Assembly: GCA_943789105.1 (NCBI GenBank)
Contig: CALSSW010000005.1
Span: forward strand, 223,501 to 287,500
Reading direction: 5' to 3'
DNA length: 64,000 nucleotides
DNA from: an uncultured Ulvibacter sp.
GTDB lineage: Bacteria; Bacteroidota; Bacteroidia; Flavobacteriales; Flavobacteriaceae
Shown here: positions 8,770-17,508 of the stretch, piece by piece
How positions within the stretch are numbered: position 1 is the first letter of the stretch
Layout of the letters: every line of letters begins with the position of its first letter
Notes under the pieces: generated by a model
Seen by the model: only the letters and a program-made list of their open reading frames with translations
Told to the model about the DNA's origin: nothing
Database searches by the model: none
Position numbers and translations under genes: made by a program

Positions 8770-9331
8770 AACCCTATTACACTATGACGAACAATTATTT
8801 CTATACCTAAATAACTTAGGGACTCCCCCTTGGGATGATTTTTGGCGTATTGTTACAGAGAAATGGTCTTCGGTGCCTCTCTATGCTCTTTTACTTTTTT
8901 TACTTTTTAAAAAATTTGGAATAAAAGCCACTTTGCTTGTCATGCTTTGTGCTGCTGTTATGATAACAGCAACAGATCAATTAGCAAATTTATTTAAGTA
9001 CATACTATTTAAAAGACCACGTCCTTGCAAAGTTGAGGAGCTTACATCACTCATGCGCTTTGTGGCAGATGGCTGTGGTAGATATGGTTATTTTTCTGCC
9101 CATGCCGCAAGTAGTATGGCAGCGGCAGTATTTTTAGGGCTGTTATTAAAGCCGTTTTACAAAACACTTCCATTTTTATTACTACTATGGGCGAGTGTGG
9201 TGGCCTATTCAAGGATTTATCTGGGGGTACATTACCCACTTGACATTATTACTGGAATGTTTTTTGGCGCTTGGATTGGACTTGCTGTTTTTAAAATCAA
9301 TGCCTGGGCGCTGGGTCGTTTTACTTTGTAG
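8762..9331 (+). CDS. PAP2 family phosphatase, membrane-bound
   Basis: 189 residues, about five membrane helices. The three PAP2 phosphatase motifs are present: KYILFKRPRP (KxxxxxxRP), YFSAHAAS (the PSGH motif, here SAHA) and SRIYLGVHYPLD (SRxxxxxHxxxD). Members dephosphorylate undecaprenyl diphosphate, phosphatidylglycerol phosphate or lipid A phosphates at the periplasmic face. The last 11 bases overlap the end of the convergent GT39 gene, so it is beside, though not in, a lipid-linked glycosylation operon that would release polyprenyl phosphate. A role in carrier recycling or lipid A dephosphorylation is inference. Confidence 0.9.
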   Translation: MIETLLHYDEQLFLYLNNLGTPPWDDFWRIVTEKWSSVPLYALLLFLLFKKFGIKATLLVMLCAAVMITATDQLANLFKYILFKRPRPCKVEELTSLMRFVADGCGRYGYFSAHAASSMAAAVFLGLLLKPFYKTLPFLLLLWASVVAYSRIYLGVHYPLDIITGMFFGAWIGLAVFKINAWALGRFTL

Positions 9332-10955
9332 ACACCAAAAATAAATCACGCCATAGCCTACCATTATAACTCTTGTTAGATGCCTTGCTTGGGTTGATAT
9401 CATACCTAGCAACCTTTTCTATAGTATACTCTTTAAAGGCTTGTTTTAATTTTTCTTGATTGTCTCCTCCCACAAGAACCCCAAAGGTTTTTTCTTTTGG
9501 AAGTGTAGTGGTTTGGTTCTGATTAAAAATAACAGGGATGCTACCGCCATATTCCCAAATAATCTCTGGTGTGAAATAAGCAAACTCATACACTGGGATG
9601 TTATTTTTTACTTCCCATTGTTTTAACTCTGTAAATGATTTGTAGTCCTCGTTTTGAAACACTGCTTTAGATAAGGGCATTCCAAAGCAGACAAGACTTA
9701 CTATAAAAACTATGGTTGCGTAAAAAACACGTTCTATTTTTTTTTGAATGAGCTGTAAACAAATAAAGACTCCTATTAAAAACAAGACTATAGATAATAC
9801 AGCAAACCACGGCCAGGCAATCCCGGATAGATCCTTTAAAAAGGAATACCCAATTACAGGAAAAACAAGCCCAATGAGCCCAATTAGCCCAAAGTTGAAA
9901 TATACCGGTATGATTTCTTTTCTGTCTGTAATATTTGTAAATCTTCTAAATAGGTATTCTATGTAAAACCCTGTGTTTAATGCCAAGGGAATAAGAACTG
10001 GTAGTAAGTATCTTGATTTTTTTTCTGGAATAATTGATAAAAGAAATACTGAGCAAAGGGTCCAAAGTAGGGTAAACTGATATCCTTTTTTGAAAAACAC
10101 CTTGTCTTTTAAATAGGGATATAGTAATGCTATAAATGCTGGAATACACCAAATTCCGCTTTGAGTGAAAAAGCTCCAGTAGTAATAAAACGGCCGTATG
10201 TTATAGCTCGTCCAATTTGCCGTTTCTTTTGCTGTAGTAGCCAATACCATTTTTGTATCATATACATAGGTGTAGAGGTGCCACCAACCAGATACTAAGA
10301 GTGCTACTATAAAAAATAAAAGAATCGGTAGCACTGACTTTGTTCCTTTCTTAAACTTAAAGACAAACCCGTATGCTATTAAAAAAGGCAGTAATAATGC
10401 GTATAAAGAAACAGGCCCTTTGCTCATAAATGAGCATCCAAAAAATAGAGCAGCGAGAAGTATTCGTTGGTATTTTTTTTCTGGAGTACTGAAAAACAAA
10501 TAGAATTGATAAATAGCCGCCATCATAAATCCATGGGTGAAAATATCCCACTGCCCATTTCTGCCAGAGAAAACAATAAAAAAAGAGGTGGCAAGAATTA
10601 AACTACTTATAAACGCGTATCGAGTATTGCCAGTGAGTTTTTTTGTAAAAGTGTAACTTATAAGTATTAGTACTATAGTGATAATAGCCGCAGGTATGCG
10701 CATTGCAAAGACACTCTTTACACCAAACAACAAGGCCGACCCTGCAGAAAGCCAGGTAGGCAATGGCGGTTTTTGATATCTTGGCTCTCCGTTTAGTGTG
10801 GTAAGCAACCAGTTAGAATCTTGGAGCATCTCACGCGCTGTAACAAAATTTCTTGCCTCCATTACATTTACCCATAAGGCATCTAGATGGGGTATAAATA
10901 TGGCAATACAGATAAGTGATAGCAGCAATAAAGGACGCTCTTTAAAATACCTCAT
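9321..10955 (-). CDS. GT39/ArnT-like membrane glycosyltransferase
   Basis: 544 residues. The N-terminal half has the GT-C layout: a first helix, then a long extracytoplasmic loop with an acidic residue in NVMEARNF and the ArnT-type segment RYQKPPLPTW, then about ten more helices. The C-terminal part from about residue 445 is a soluble alpha/beta tail (KQWEVKNNIPVYEFAYF). GT-C enzymes take sugar from a polyprenyl phosphate carrier and transfer it to lipid A or protein outside the membrane. It is the last gene of a coupled operon: its start lies inside the end of the LAB_N gene (14-base overlap). Sugar and acceptor are not predictable. Confidence 0.88.
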   Translation of the reverse strand: MRYFKERPLLLLSLICIAIFIPHLDALWVNVMEARNFVTAREMLQDSNWLLTTLNGEPRYQKPPLPTWLSAGSALLFGVKSVFAMRIPAAIITIVLILISYTFTKKLTGNTRYAFISSLILATSFFIVFSGRNGQWDIFTHGFMMAAIYQFYLFFSTPEKKYQRILLAALFFGCSFMSKGPVSLYALLLPFLIAYGFVFKFKKGTKSVLPILLFFIVALLVSGWWHLYTYVYDTKMVLATTAKETANWTSYNIRPFYYYWSFFTQSGIWCIPAFIALLYPYLKDKVFFKKGYQFTLLWTLCSVFLLSIIPEKKSRYLLPVLIPLALNTGFYIEYLFRRFTNITDRKEIIPVYFNFGLIGLIGLVFPVIGYSFLKDLSGIAWPWFAVLSIVLFLIGVFICLQLIQKKIERVFYATIVFIVSLVCFGMPLSKAVFQNEDYKSFTELKQWEVKNNIPVYEFAYFTPEIIWEYGGSIPVIFNQNQTTTLPKEKTFGVLVGGDNQEKLKQAFKEYTIEKVARYDINPSKASNKSYNGRLWRDLFLVSTK

Positions 10956-11574
10956 AGTGTTGTTTTTTCCAAATAAAGATATTTCGGATGTATATTACCA
11001 ATCCTGCGCAATGACCTATAAATAATACGGGATCTTCTCTAATTATTGCATAGCTTAGAATTAATGCAGCACCAACAACACTCATTCTCCAAAACCCAAT
11101 GGGTAGTTGAGAGCTTTTGTTTTTTTCTGAGGTAATCCATTGGTATACAAACCTAAGGGTAAAGGTTAACTGAGCTATAACTCCTAGGGTTAATAACCAG
11201 GTAGGTATGGCCTTGTTTTCAAAAAGCATAGCAATGTCATACTGGCCGTTGTTGTAGCCGTAGATTACTATAATAACTGGAAACACCAATAATAGCCACT
11301 GCAAAGGTATTGGAGATTTTTGCCACTGCCCTTGTAATTGCAAATTTCTAATATAGATATAGTAGGTTAGGGATTGCCCCAACATAATAGCAAAGTCATC
11401 TCTAAGGTAGCCGTACACAAATAATAAAAAGGAGGCAAGTAAACTTAACTTCCAAAATAAGGATGGGGTTACTACTTTATTGTTTTTCTCTGAAAGTATC
11501 CACTGCAAAAGCAAACGTCCAGAGAAGAGAAGTTGGGCAGTAAAACCTATGGCGTATATAACCCAATCACTCAT
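10942..11574 (-). CDS. Tandem LAB_N (lipid A biosynthesis N-terminal) membrane protein
   Basis: 210 residues made of two copies of one unit of about 80 residues. Copy 1 (about 4-82) and copy 2 (about 115-200) share QWILSEKN / QWITSEKN, FWKLS / FWRMS, YLRDD / IREDP and YIRNL / YIRNI in the same order and spacing, each with about three membrane helices. LAB_N occurs fused to or near lipid A genes; its three-helix unit resembles PQ-loop/SemiSWEET transporters. The gene sits between a GT2 that would charge a lipid carrier and a GT-C that would use it. It overlaps the GT2 stop by 4 bases (ATGA), so translation is coupled. A flippase role is inference. Confidence 0.88.
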   Translation of the reverse strand: MSDWVIYAIGFTAQLLFSGRLLLQWILSEKNNKVVTPSLFWKLSLLASFLLFVYGYLRDDFAIMLGQSLTYYIYIRNLQLQGQWQKSPIPLQWLLLVFPVIIVIYGYNNGQYDIAMLFENKAIPTWLLTLGVIAQLTFTLRFVYQWITSEKNKSSQLPIGFWRMSVVGAALILSYAIIREDPVLFIGHCAGLVIYIRNIFIWKKQHYEVF

Positions 11575-12281
11575 CCTTTACTTGCAATGGTGTAGTTAAT
11601 GTATTTTTTTTTCATCCACAGATATGCAAAACAATCTAGTAATGGCCCAAGTAACCGGTTCCAGACACCAAATTTTGCTATGCCAGCTACTCTAGGGAAA
11701 TGCTGTACCGGAATTTGTAAAACCCTACCTTCTTGTAATAAAATCATGGCAGGTAAAAAACGATGTAAGCCCTTAAACATAGGGATACGTTTTGCATATT
11801 GTGTTTTAAGTACTTTAAGGGGGCATCCTGTATCATCCATGCCATCATTGGTAAACCCGCGGCGAATACTATTTGCAATGGTAGAAGACATGTTTTTAAC
11901 AAAATTATCTTTTCTATTTGCGCGCACACCTGTTACTAGATCATAGGTGTCTATATGTTCTAATAGCTTGTTGAAGTCTTCGGGGCTTGTTTGTAAATCA
12001 CTATCTATATACCCAACTAGATCTGTAAACACATGATCAAACCCTGCTTTAATAGCAGCGCTAAGGCCTTTATTGTTTTTAAATGAGATATACCCAAAGG
12101 CTTCATTTCTGTCACAAATAGCCTCAATCATAGCAAGAGATGCATCCAATGAACCATCATTTACAAAAAGAATTGCTGTTTTTTTTATAGCAATATTGGT
12201 GTATGCCAACAGCTCTTTTTCAACACGGTTTAAATTATCTTCTTCATTGTATACTGGTACTATGATGGTAAACTCGTACAT
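11571..12281 (-). CDS. GT2 family glycosyltransferase, polyprenyl-phosphate sugar synthase type
   Basis: 236 residues. The GT-A fold is seen from IIVPVYNEEDNL, FVNDGS, and the nucleotide-sugar/metal site GYIDSDLQTSPED (Asp93-Ser-Asp95), typical of dolichyl-phosphate mannose synthase, ArnC and GtrB. Unlike GtrB and ArnC there is no C-terminal pair of membrane helices; the end is hydrophilic (MKKKYINYTIASKG), so it is probably a peripheral protein on the cytoplasmic face. First gene of the operon with the tandem LAB_N and GT39 proteins. Expected reaction: NDP-sugar plus polyprenyl phosphate to polyprenyl-P-sugar. Confidence 0.9.
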   Translation of the reverse strand: MYEFTIIVPVYNEEDNLNRVEKELLAYTNIAIKKTAILFVNDGSLDASLAMIEAICDRNEAFGYISFKNNKGLSAAIKAGFDHVFTDLVGYIDSDLQTSPEDFNKLLEHIDTYDLVTGVRANRKDNFVKNMSSTIANSIRRGFTNDGMDDTGCPLKVLKTQYAKRIPMFKGLHRFLPAMILLQEGRVLQIPVQHFPRVAGIAKFGVWNRLLGPLLDCFAYLWMKKKYINYTIASKG

Positions 12282-12377
12282 ATTGTTTTACTAAAATGTT
12301 TTTACAAAAGTATTGTTTTTTAACAGAACCTTACCAAGATACAATTTCAAACCACATGGAGTGGGAAAGTGTAATGT

Positions 12378-13088
12378 CTATAAATTGTCCTGGTTTTTTG
12401 TTTGGCTAATAAACTCCTTTAAAGCAACCCCGTAAGTAGATACTTTAATTTTTGGAGTTAAGGTGTTGTATATGGTATCTAAATATTTTGTATTTGCGTT
12501 GTAAATTTCGCTAAGGGCTAGAAAAGGAGCAATTTCATAGTCTTTGTTGTTGAGTGCATAGTTTACCGTAGCTAGATAGCTACTAGATAAGACCCTTTTT
12601 TGTAGTTTGTCTATAGAGTCTATGGCGCTCATGTTTTTGGCTTTGGCTGCAGTAATAAGGAGTTGCGTAAGGTTTTTGTTTCTATCTGTGTACCGTTTAA
12701 TGAGCGTTTTGTACTGGCTGTATTTTTTTTGGTTTTCAGAGCCAGTAATTATAGCGTTTTCTAGAAAATTATTTAGTTTGGTGTTAATAGTGATATCTCC
12801 AGATTCTGCAAAAAATGCAATGGCACCAACCTCTCTGTCTATATTTTGTATTTTCAAGCTCAAAAAATATAATTCTGGGCTTTCTATTATCTTAGAAAAA
12901 TTAAAATGAGCATCTCCCTTGACCACCATAGAATCTATGGTTTTAAAAGTATTGTTTTCACTTTTTTGAAGTAGTAAGGTGCCTTCTTTCATGCCTTTTA
13001 CAAAACCTGTAAGGCGCATTTCATTCTCTGGAGGGGCACAGTCTATAAAGGTAATAACGCTTAAAAGCAGCAATAATATTTTTTTCAT
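12378..13088 (-). CDS. DUF4369 domain protein, exported
   Basis: 236 residues with an N-terminal signal (MKKILLLLLSVITFIDC). The Cys could be a lipoprotein site, but Asp before it is unusual for a lipobox. The DUF4369 domain follows (LTGFVKGMKEGTLLLQK, then TIDSMVVKGDAHFNF and FFAESGDITI), a beta-rich module that in Bacteroidetes often precedes a thioredoxin domain. Here no thioredoxin follows; the C-terminal half is helical and charged. Likely periplasmic or outer-membrane associated; function unknown. Separate from the GT operon by strand-consistent but 96-base spacing. Confidence 0.85.
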   Translation of the reverse strand: MKKILLLLLSVITFIDCAPPENEMRLTGFVKGMKEGTLLLQKSENNTFKTIDSMVVKGDAHFNFSKIIESPELYFLSLKIQNIDREVGAIAFFAESGDITINTKLNNFLENAIITGSENQKKYSQYKTLIKRYTDRNKNLTQLLITAAKAKNMSAIDSIDKLQKRVLSSSYLATVNYALNNKDYEIAPFLALSEIYNANTKYLDTIYNTLTPKIKVSTYGVALKEFISQTKNQDNL

Positions 13089-13176
13089 AGCAGCATGGAC
13101 ATTAACATGGTAAAGATGGGTTAAAATTTCAGAAAATAAAAAGGAGCATCTCTTTAATTTATATAAGCCATAGAGT

Positions 13177-14514
13177 TTATCCTGCAGCCGCCAGTTGCAT
13201 TAAAAAAGTACAGGCCACGGCGCCAATAGTTCCAATTGCATACCCAAATACAGCTAGTAAAACACCCACTGTTGCCAAAGAAGGATGAAATGCCGAGGCT
13301 ACAATAGGAGCAGAGGCAGCACCGCCAACATTTGCTTGAGATCCAACTGCTAAAAAGAAAAAAGGCGCTTTAATTAACTTAGCAACTAGTATAAGGAGTC
13401 CTGCATGAATACTCATCCAGACGGCGCCAATAATAATGAGTTGCCAATTATCGAAAATGAGCATTAAATCCATCTTCATACCTATGGTTGCCACAAGTAT
13501 GTAGATAAAAACACTTCCAAATTTACTTGCGCCTGCTCCCTCATAGGTTCTTAACTTGGTGTAGGATAGTATAATCCCAATAAGAGTTGTAATAGAAATC
13601 ATCCAGAAAAACGAAGAGCTTAAAAAGGTAAATAAATTACGTATTAAACCGGGGGTTAAGCTATCTACAAAATCTGTAAAAAAGGCGCTTAGGTAGCCTG
13701 CCCCAAAATGAGCAAGGCCAACGGTTCCAAAAGCTATAGCTCCAAGAATCATAAGATCTGTGAGTGATGGGTTTCTACTCACCTGTTGGGTGTAGTTGGA
13801 AACTTTTTCTTTGAGCGCTTCAATGGCAGAGGTGTCTGCGCCCAACCATTTGTCTATTTTTTTTGACTTACCTATGCCTATTAGTATAAGTGCCATCCAT
13901 ACATTGGCTATTACTATATCTACAAAAACCATCCCTCCATAAAGGGCTTGGTTATAGCCATACACCTCCAGCATAGCTGTTTGATTGGCGCCACCACCAA
14001 TCCAGCTTCCTGCTAGAGTAGATAAACCTCTCCACACAGCATCTGCACCCTGTCCACCAACTGCCTCAGGCCAAAAACTACCCACCAATAAAACGGCAAG
14101 AGGTCCTCCTATAATTATACCAGCGGTACCCGTTAAAAACATAATTAAGGCTTTTGGGCCCAAATTAAAAACTGCTTTTAAATCTATACTCAAAGTCATT
14201 AAAACCAGTGCAGCGGGCAGTAGGTATCTACTAGCAACATAATACAGGCTTGTTTTCCCAGAGCTAACCTCACCTGTTTGTGAAACACTAGTCCACTCTG
14301 GAGCAATAACCCCTGTTGTGGTAAGTACTGCAGGAATAAAATAGGCTATAAATAATGCAGGTACAATACTGTAAAAGGCTTTCCAAGGGCCCTGTTTTTT
14401 TGAAGAAGTATAGAATATAAAACCCAGGGCTACCATTAGTATCCCAAAGACAATCGTGTCATTGGTAAATAAAGGGGTAGTATCTTCTATAATTTGTGTG
14501 GCAGTATCTTGCAT
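13177..14514 (-). CDS. DUF819 family integral membrane protein (YjcL-like)
   Basis: 445 residues, eleven or so hydrophobic helices. The family-typical block GSWIGGGANQTAMLEVYG in the first half and FFLAVGSQANVGGAASAPI in the second are recognisable. The Gly/Asn-rich repeated signature suggests an inverted-repeat transporter of the CPA/AT or BASS-like superfamily. Substrate unknown. It ends in TCFLMQLAAAG. It is upstream, on the same strand, of the DUF4369 gene by 88 bases. Confidence 0.9.
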   Translation of the reverse strand: MQDTATQIIEDTTPLFTNDTIVFGILMVALGFIFYTSSKKQGPWKAFYSIVPALFIAYFIPAVLTTTGVIAPEWTSVSQTGEVSSGKTSLYYVASRYLLPAALVLMTLSIDLKAVFNLGPKALIMFLTGTAGIIIGGPLAVLLVGSFWPEAVGGQGADAVWRGLSTLAGSWIGGGANQTAMLEVYGYNQALYGGMVFVDIVIANVWMALILIGIGKSKKIDKWLGADTSAIEALKEKVSNYTQQVSRNPSLTDLMILGAIAFGTVGLAHFGAGYLSAFFTDFVDSLTPGLIRNLFTFLSSSFFWMISITTLIGIILSYTKLRTYEGAGASKFGSVFIYILVATIGMKMDLMLIFDNWQLIIIGAVWMSIHAGLLILVAKLIKAPFFFLAVGSQANVGGAASAPIVASAFHPSLATVGVLLAVFGYAIGTIGAVACTFLMQLAAAG

Positions 14515-14685
14515 GAGTATGTTTTAATGCAAAATAGTTTTTTTAATTCAGAATTGAGAATGCAGCTCTCATAATTTTATATCTAAAGGCTTCTTGATGT
14601 GTTTATTGATTTTTCTGAAATTTCCAAATCAATTTGTAAACCCCTTGTGCATACTCTTGTTATATTTGTGTAAAATAGTTGTTTT

Positions 14686-15465
14686 ATGAGATCTCTTTTA
14701 ATTGTAGTATTTGTTGTATTATTTTCTAGCGTCTCCCTTACAGCCTCTGAAGATTGGGGAAAAACGGGACACCGCACTATGGGAGAAATTGCTGCCAAGC
14801 ATTTATCCAAAAGGGCAGCAAAGAAAATTTCGGCGCTACTGGGGGGAGAGTCTTTGGCTTTTGTATCCACCTATGCAGATGAGATACGCAGTGATGACGC
14901 CTACAGGAAATACGGTCCATGGCACTATGTAAATTTTCCATTTGGGGGCAGGTATGAAAATACTCCTAAAAACAAAAAGGGAGATATTATTGTAGGGATT
15001 CAAAACTGTATAGATGTTCTTAAAGATGCAACTTCTAGTCAAAAAGACAAGGAATTTTACCTAAGATTGTTGGTGCATTTTATTGGTGATTTGCATATGC
15101 CCCTACACGTTGGGCTCAAAGAAGATAAAGGAGGAAACTCTTTTAAAGTAAAGTGGTTTGGCAAGCAAACCAATTTGCACAGCGTTTGGGATACAAAAAT
15201 TATAGAAGGTTATGGGATGAGCTTCACAGAGTTAACTAGTAATGTAGATGCCCTCAGTAAAAAAGAAATTCAAACCATACAAAGTGGCGCTGTTACAGAT
15301 TGGATGTATGAGAGCCGCGCTTTGTGTGAAGATGTTTATGCCAATACTAGTGTTGGAGAAAATTTGGGATATAAATACATGTACAGATATGTAAATGTAT
15401 CTAGAAAACAACTTCAAAAAGCAGGACTGCGTTTGGCAAGTATCTTAAACGAAATATATGGTTAA
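14686..15465 (+). CDS. S1/P1-family zinc-dependent nuclease, secreted
   Basis: 259 residues with a short signal peptide ending near SLTASEDWGKTGH; in S1/P1 enzymes the mature protein starts with the Trp that ligates zinc, and WGKTGH fits that. Other ligands are seen in order: HYVNFP, HFIGDLHMPLHVG (two His and Asp) and NLHSVWD. It hydrolyses single-stranded DNA and RNA and 3'-nucleotides, probably for phosphate or nucleotide scavenging in the periplasm. A TATATTTG -7-like element lies about 18 bases before the ATG. Single gene, divergent from DUF819. Confidence 0.93.
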   Translation: MRSLLIVVFVVLFSSVSLTASEDWGKTGHRTMGEIAAKHLSKRAAKKISALLGGESLAFVSTYADEIRSDDAYRKYGPWHYVNFPFGGRYENTPKNKKGDIIVGIQNCIDVLKDATSSQKDKEFYLRLLVHFIGDLHMPLHVGLKEDKGGNSFKVKWFGKQTNLHSVWDTKIIEGYGMSFTELTSNVDALSKKEIQTIQSGAVTDWMYESRALCEDVYANTSVGENLGYKYMYRYVNVSRKQLQKAGLRLASILNEIYG

Positions 15466-15478
15466 TCTTCTTTGATCC

Positions 15479-16102
15479 TCAAAAAAAAGAGTCCTTGATA
15501 TTCCTAAAAGTTAGATTTATCCTAGGTGCTATTTTTCTTTTTGTTTTTGGAATTTGATGTTTCCAAAACGCTTGTGTTGCTCCCCCCATAAGTAGCAAAC
15601 TACCAGGTTCTAATTCTATTTTAAACTTTAGGCTGGCATCTGTCTTGTGCTTGAAATGAAATATCCTTTTTGCTCCAAAAGATAAAGAGGCAATAAAAGG
15701 ATGAGTCCCTAATTCTTTTTCATCATCGCTATGCCACCCGTTGGAGTCTTTACCGTCACGGTATAAATTAAGCAGCACAGATGTGAATTTTTGATTGCTT
15801 ACAGCCTCAATGTCTTGTTTGATTTTTAATAGCGTTGGGCTCCACTGGTTTGGATACATTGTAATGTTTGAATAGGTGTAAGGTTTGTTGCTATCACCAT
15901 ATAATGCAGTGAGTCTAGGCTGTTTAAAAACCTTACCAAAGAGTTTTATATCATCTTCTTGCCAGTGGGTTTGTTGTTGTATTTTATCTTGAAGTGCTTG
16001 GGCTTCTACCAGGGTATAAAAATTTGGATAATAGCTTACCTGTGCATCTCTCATGGGTAAGACAATTTTCTCTAGTTCAGGGTTTTCTTCAAATAAATTC
16101 AT
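15479..16102 (-). CDS. AlkB-like Fe(II)/2-oxoglutarate dioxygenase
   Basis: About 207 residues. It has the AlkB core: ALYGDSNKPYTYS, NLYRDGKDSNGWHSDDE (the HxD iron ligands), WKHQIPKT (distal His) and RINLTFR (2-oxoglutarate and substrate Arg pair). AlkB enzymes oxidatively remove alkyl groups from N1-methyladenine and N3-methylcytosine. The ATG at 16102 is chosen because it overlaps the stop of the DoxX-like gene as ATGA; an in-frame ATG 69 bases earlier lies inside that gene and would add unrelated residues. Closer to the short AlkB2/ALKBH2 type than E. coli AlkB. Confidence 0.92.
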   Translation of the reverse strand: MNLFEENPELEKIVLPMRDAQVSYYPNFYTLVEAQALQDKIQQQTHWQEDDIKLFGKVFKQPRLTALYGDSNKPYTYSNITMYPNQWSPTLLKIKQDIEAVSNQKFTSVLLNLYRDGKDSNGWHSDDEKELGTHPFIASLSFGAKRIFHFKHKTDASLKFKIELEPGSLLLMGGATQAFWKHQIPKTKRKIAPRINLTFRNIKDSFF

Positions 16103-16455
16103 GCCACTAGATATTGAGAGGCCCAGTACATCATACCAAATTGCAAAGGTATCCTGAGCATAAGAAACCATTTAGGAAGTTGTAGAGAAGCTTCTTTGTT
16201 TTGTAACATATGAATATGGACTGCAAGAAAAACGACCAGCTGGCCTATGATAGACCAAACGCCTAAAGTTTGTGTTTGAGGATTTAATAATAGAAACCCT
16301 GCAATCATTTCAGTTATACCAGATAAGAGCACCATAAAACTTGGTGCTGGAATATATAAAGGCATGATACGCTCGTATATTTTGGGAGTCCTAAAGTGAT
16401 TGGCTCCAGCGATAACAAAAATAAGCCCTAAGAGGTATTGGTGCCATGAAAGCAT
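16099..16455 (-). CDS. DoxX-like small membrane protein
   Basis: 118 residues, four hydrophobic helices, first helix LGLIFVIAGANHF and the second helix with GITEMIAGFLLL, which are typical of the DoxX/MauE-like group. Function in this group is poorly known (quinone-linked or redox partner roles are proposed for some). Its stop overlaps the start of the AlkB gene by 4 bases, so the two are co-translated; there is no obvious biochemical link. Confidence 0.85.
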   Translation of the reverse strand: MLSWHQYLLGLIFVIAGANHFRTPKIYERIMPLYIPAPSFMVLLSGITEMIAGFLLLNPQTQTLGVWSIIGQLVVFLAVHIHMLQNKEASLQLPKWFLMLRIPLQFGMMYWASQYLVA

Positions 16456-16512
16456 AGATCTATATTTTAAGATTTAAAAATACAATTTATAATAAACAAA
16501 TAGCCTGTGGTT

Positions 16513-17385
16513 TTACAGTCTTATTTGTTTGAATATACGTGTGAATTTTTTAGGTAATTTGATGTATTCTGAAATCGTAAGTGCTGTTTCAGGATGTATA
16601 AAATTTATAGAGTAGGCGTGCAAATATAAGCCATTACCCATACCTTTATTTCTGTCTGTACCATACTGGTTGTCTCCCATAATAGGATTTTGGATAGCTG
16701 CTAAATGTTTTCTTAGTTGGTGTTTTCTTCCCGTTTCAGGAATAAGCTTAACTAAGTTTAGCGCCTTATACTTTATAGAGGCAACAGTGTCTATAACCTC
16801 AAAATGTGAAATACATGATTTCCCTTCCAGAGGGCTTTTAATAGTGCCACTAGTTTTTTGTTTCCCTATGGTAATGGCATAATATACTTTGTCTATTTTT
16901 TTTTCTTGGAAGGCTCTATTAAGCATCATCACAGCTTTAGATGTTTTACCTATGAGTAGACAACCACTAGTAGGGTAATCTAGCCTGTGTATTGGCTCTG
17001 GACGTTGGAGTGCATCTTCTTGATTGCTTTTTTTAAGGGCCTTATCAAGCGCATTAGCGATGGTATATCTTTTGTTACCGCTCACCTCAACCCCTGGAGG
17101 TTTGTTGATAATCGCTAGATACTCATCCTCATAGATAATTTTCAAAGCAATTTTAATACTAGGTTTTTTAATTTGGGTTTGATCTCTAAACACTGTAATG
17201 ATCTCCCCGCCCAAAAGAAGTGTTGCCGTGGTACTTTTCTTGTTGTTTACGTGCACCAAATTTGCCTTTACAAGTTTGGTAAACGCTTTTCTAGAAGCTA
17301 TCAAAGAGAAAGTTCCTGCCCTAAGGTCAGAAAGCCTTATAGGCGCCTTAAGGGGCGGTACAATGTAGGTTTCTAGAATTTTCAA
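16513..17385 (-). CDS. RluA-family pseudouridine synthase
   Basis: 290 residues. An S4-like N-terminal region (about 15-70, LSDLRAGTF to LLGGEIITV) is followed by the RluA catalytic domain with HRLDYPTSG containing the catalytic Asp. Further motifs YYAIT, ETGRKHQLRKHL and PIMGDNQYG are in the expected order. It isomerises uridine to pseudouridine in rRNA or tRNA; the exact target site cannot be assigned. Cytoplasmic. Single gene on the minus strand, downstream of the M36 peptidase terminator. Confidence 0.93.
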   Translation of the reverse strand: MKILETYIVPPLKAPIRLSDLRAGTFSLIASRKAFTKLVKANLVHVNNKKSTTATLLLGGEIITVFRDQTQIKKPSIKIALKIIYEDEYLAIINKPPGVEVSGNKRYTIANALDKALKKSNQEDALQRPEPIHRLDYPTSGCLLIGKTSKAVMMLNRAFQEKKIDKVYYAITIGKQKTSGTIKSPLEGKSCISHFEVIDTVASIKYKALNLVKLIPETGRKHQLRKHLAAIQNPIMGDNQYGTDRNKGMGNGLYLHAYSINFIHPETALTISEYIKLPKKFTRIFKQIRL

Positions 17386-17430
17386 AGCCAGTAGCTAAAG
17401 GAATTTAAATTTAGATATTAAAAGTATTAA

Positions 17431-17465
17431 AAAACCGTCAACAACTTAGTGTTGTGGACGGTTTT
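17431..17465 (-). terminator. Rho-independent terminator after the M36 peptidase gene
   Basis: Inverted repeat AAAACCGTC...GGACGGTTTT with an inner AACAAC/GTTGT stem and a 5-base loop, ending in T-rich sequence on the minus strand. It lies 43 bases after the M36 stop. Confidence 0.8.
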
Positions 17466-17508
17466 AAATTTTAAAGAAAAATAAATATAAGGAGCAAGGT
17501 GTTAAGCC

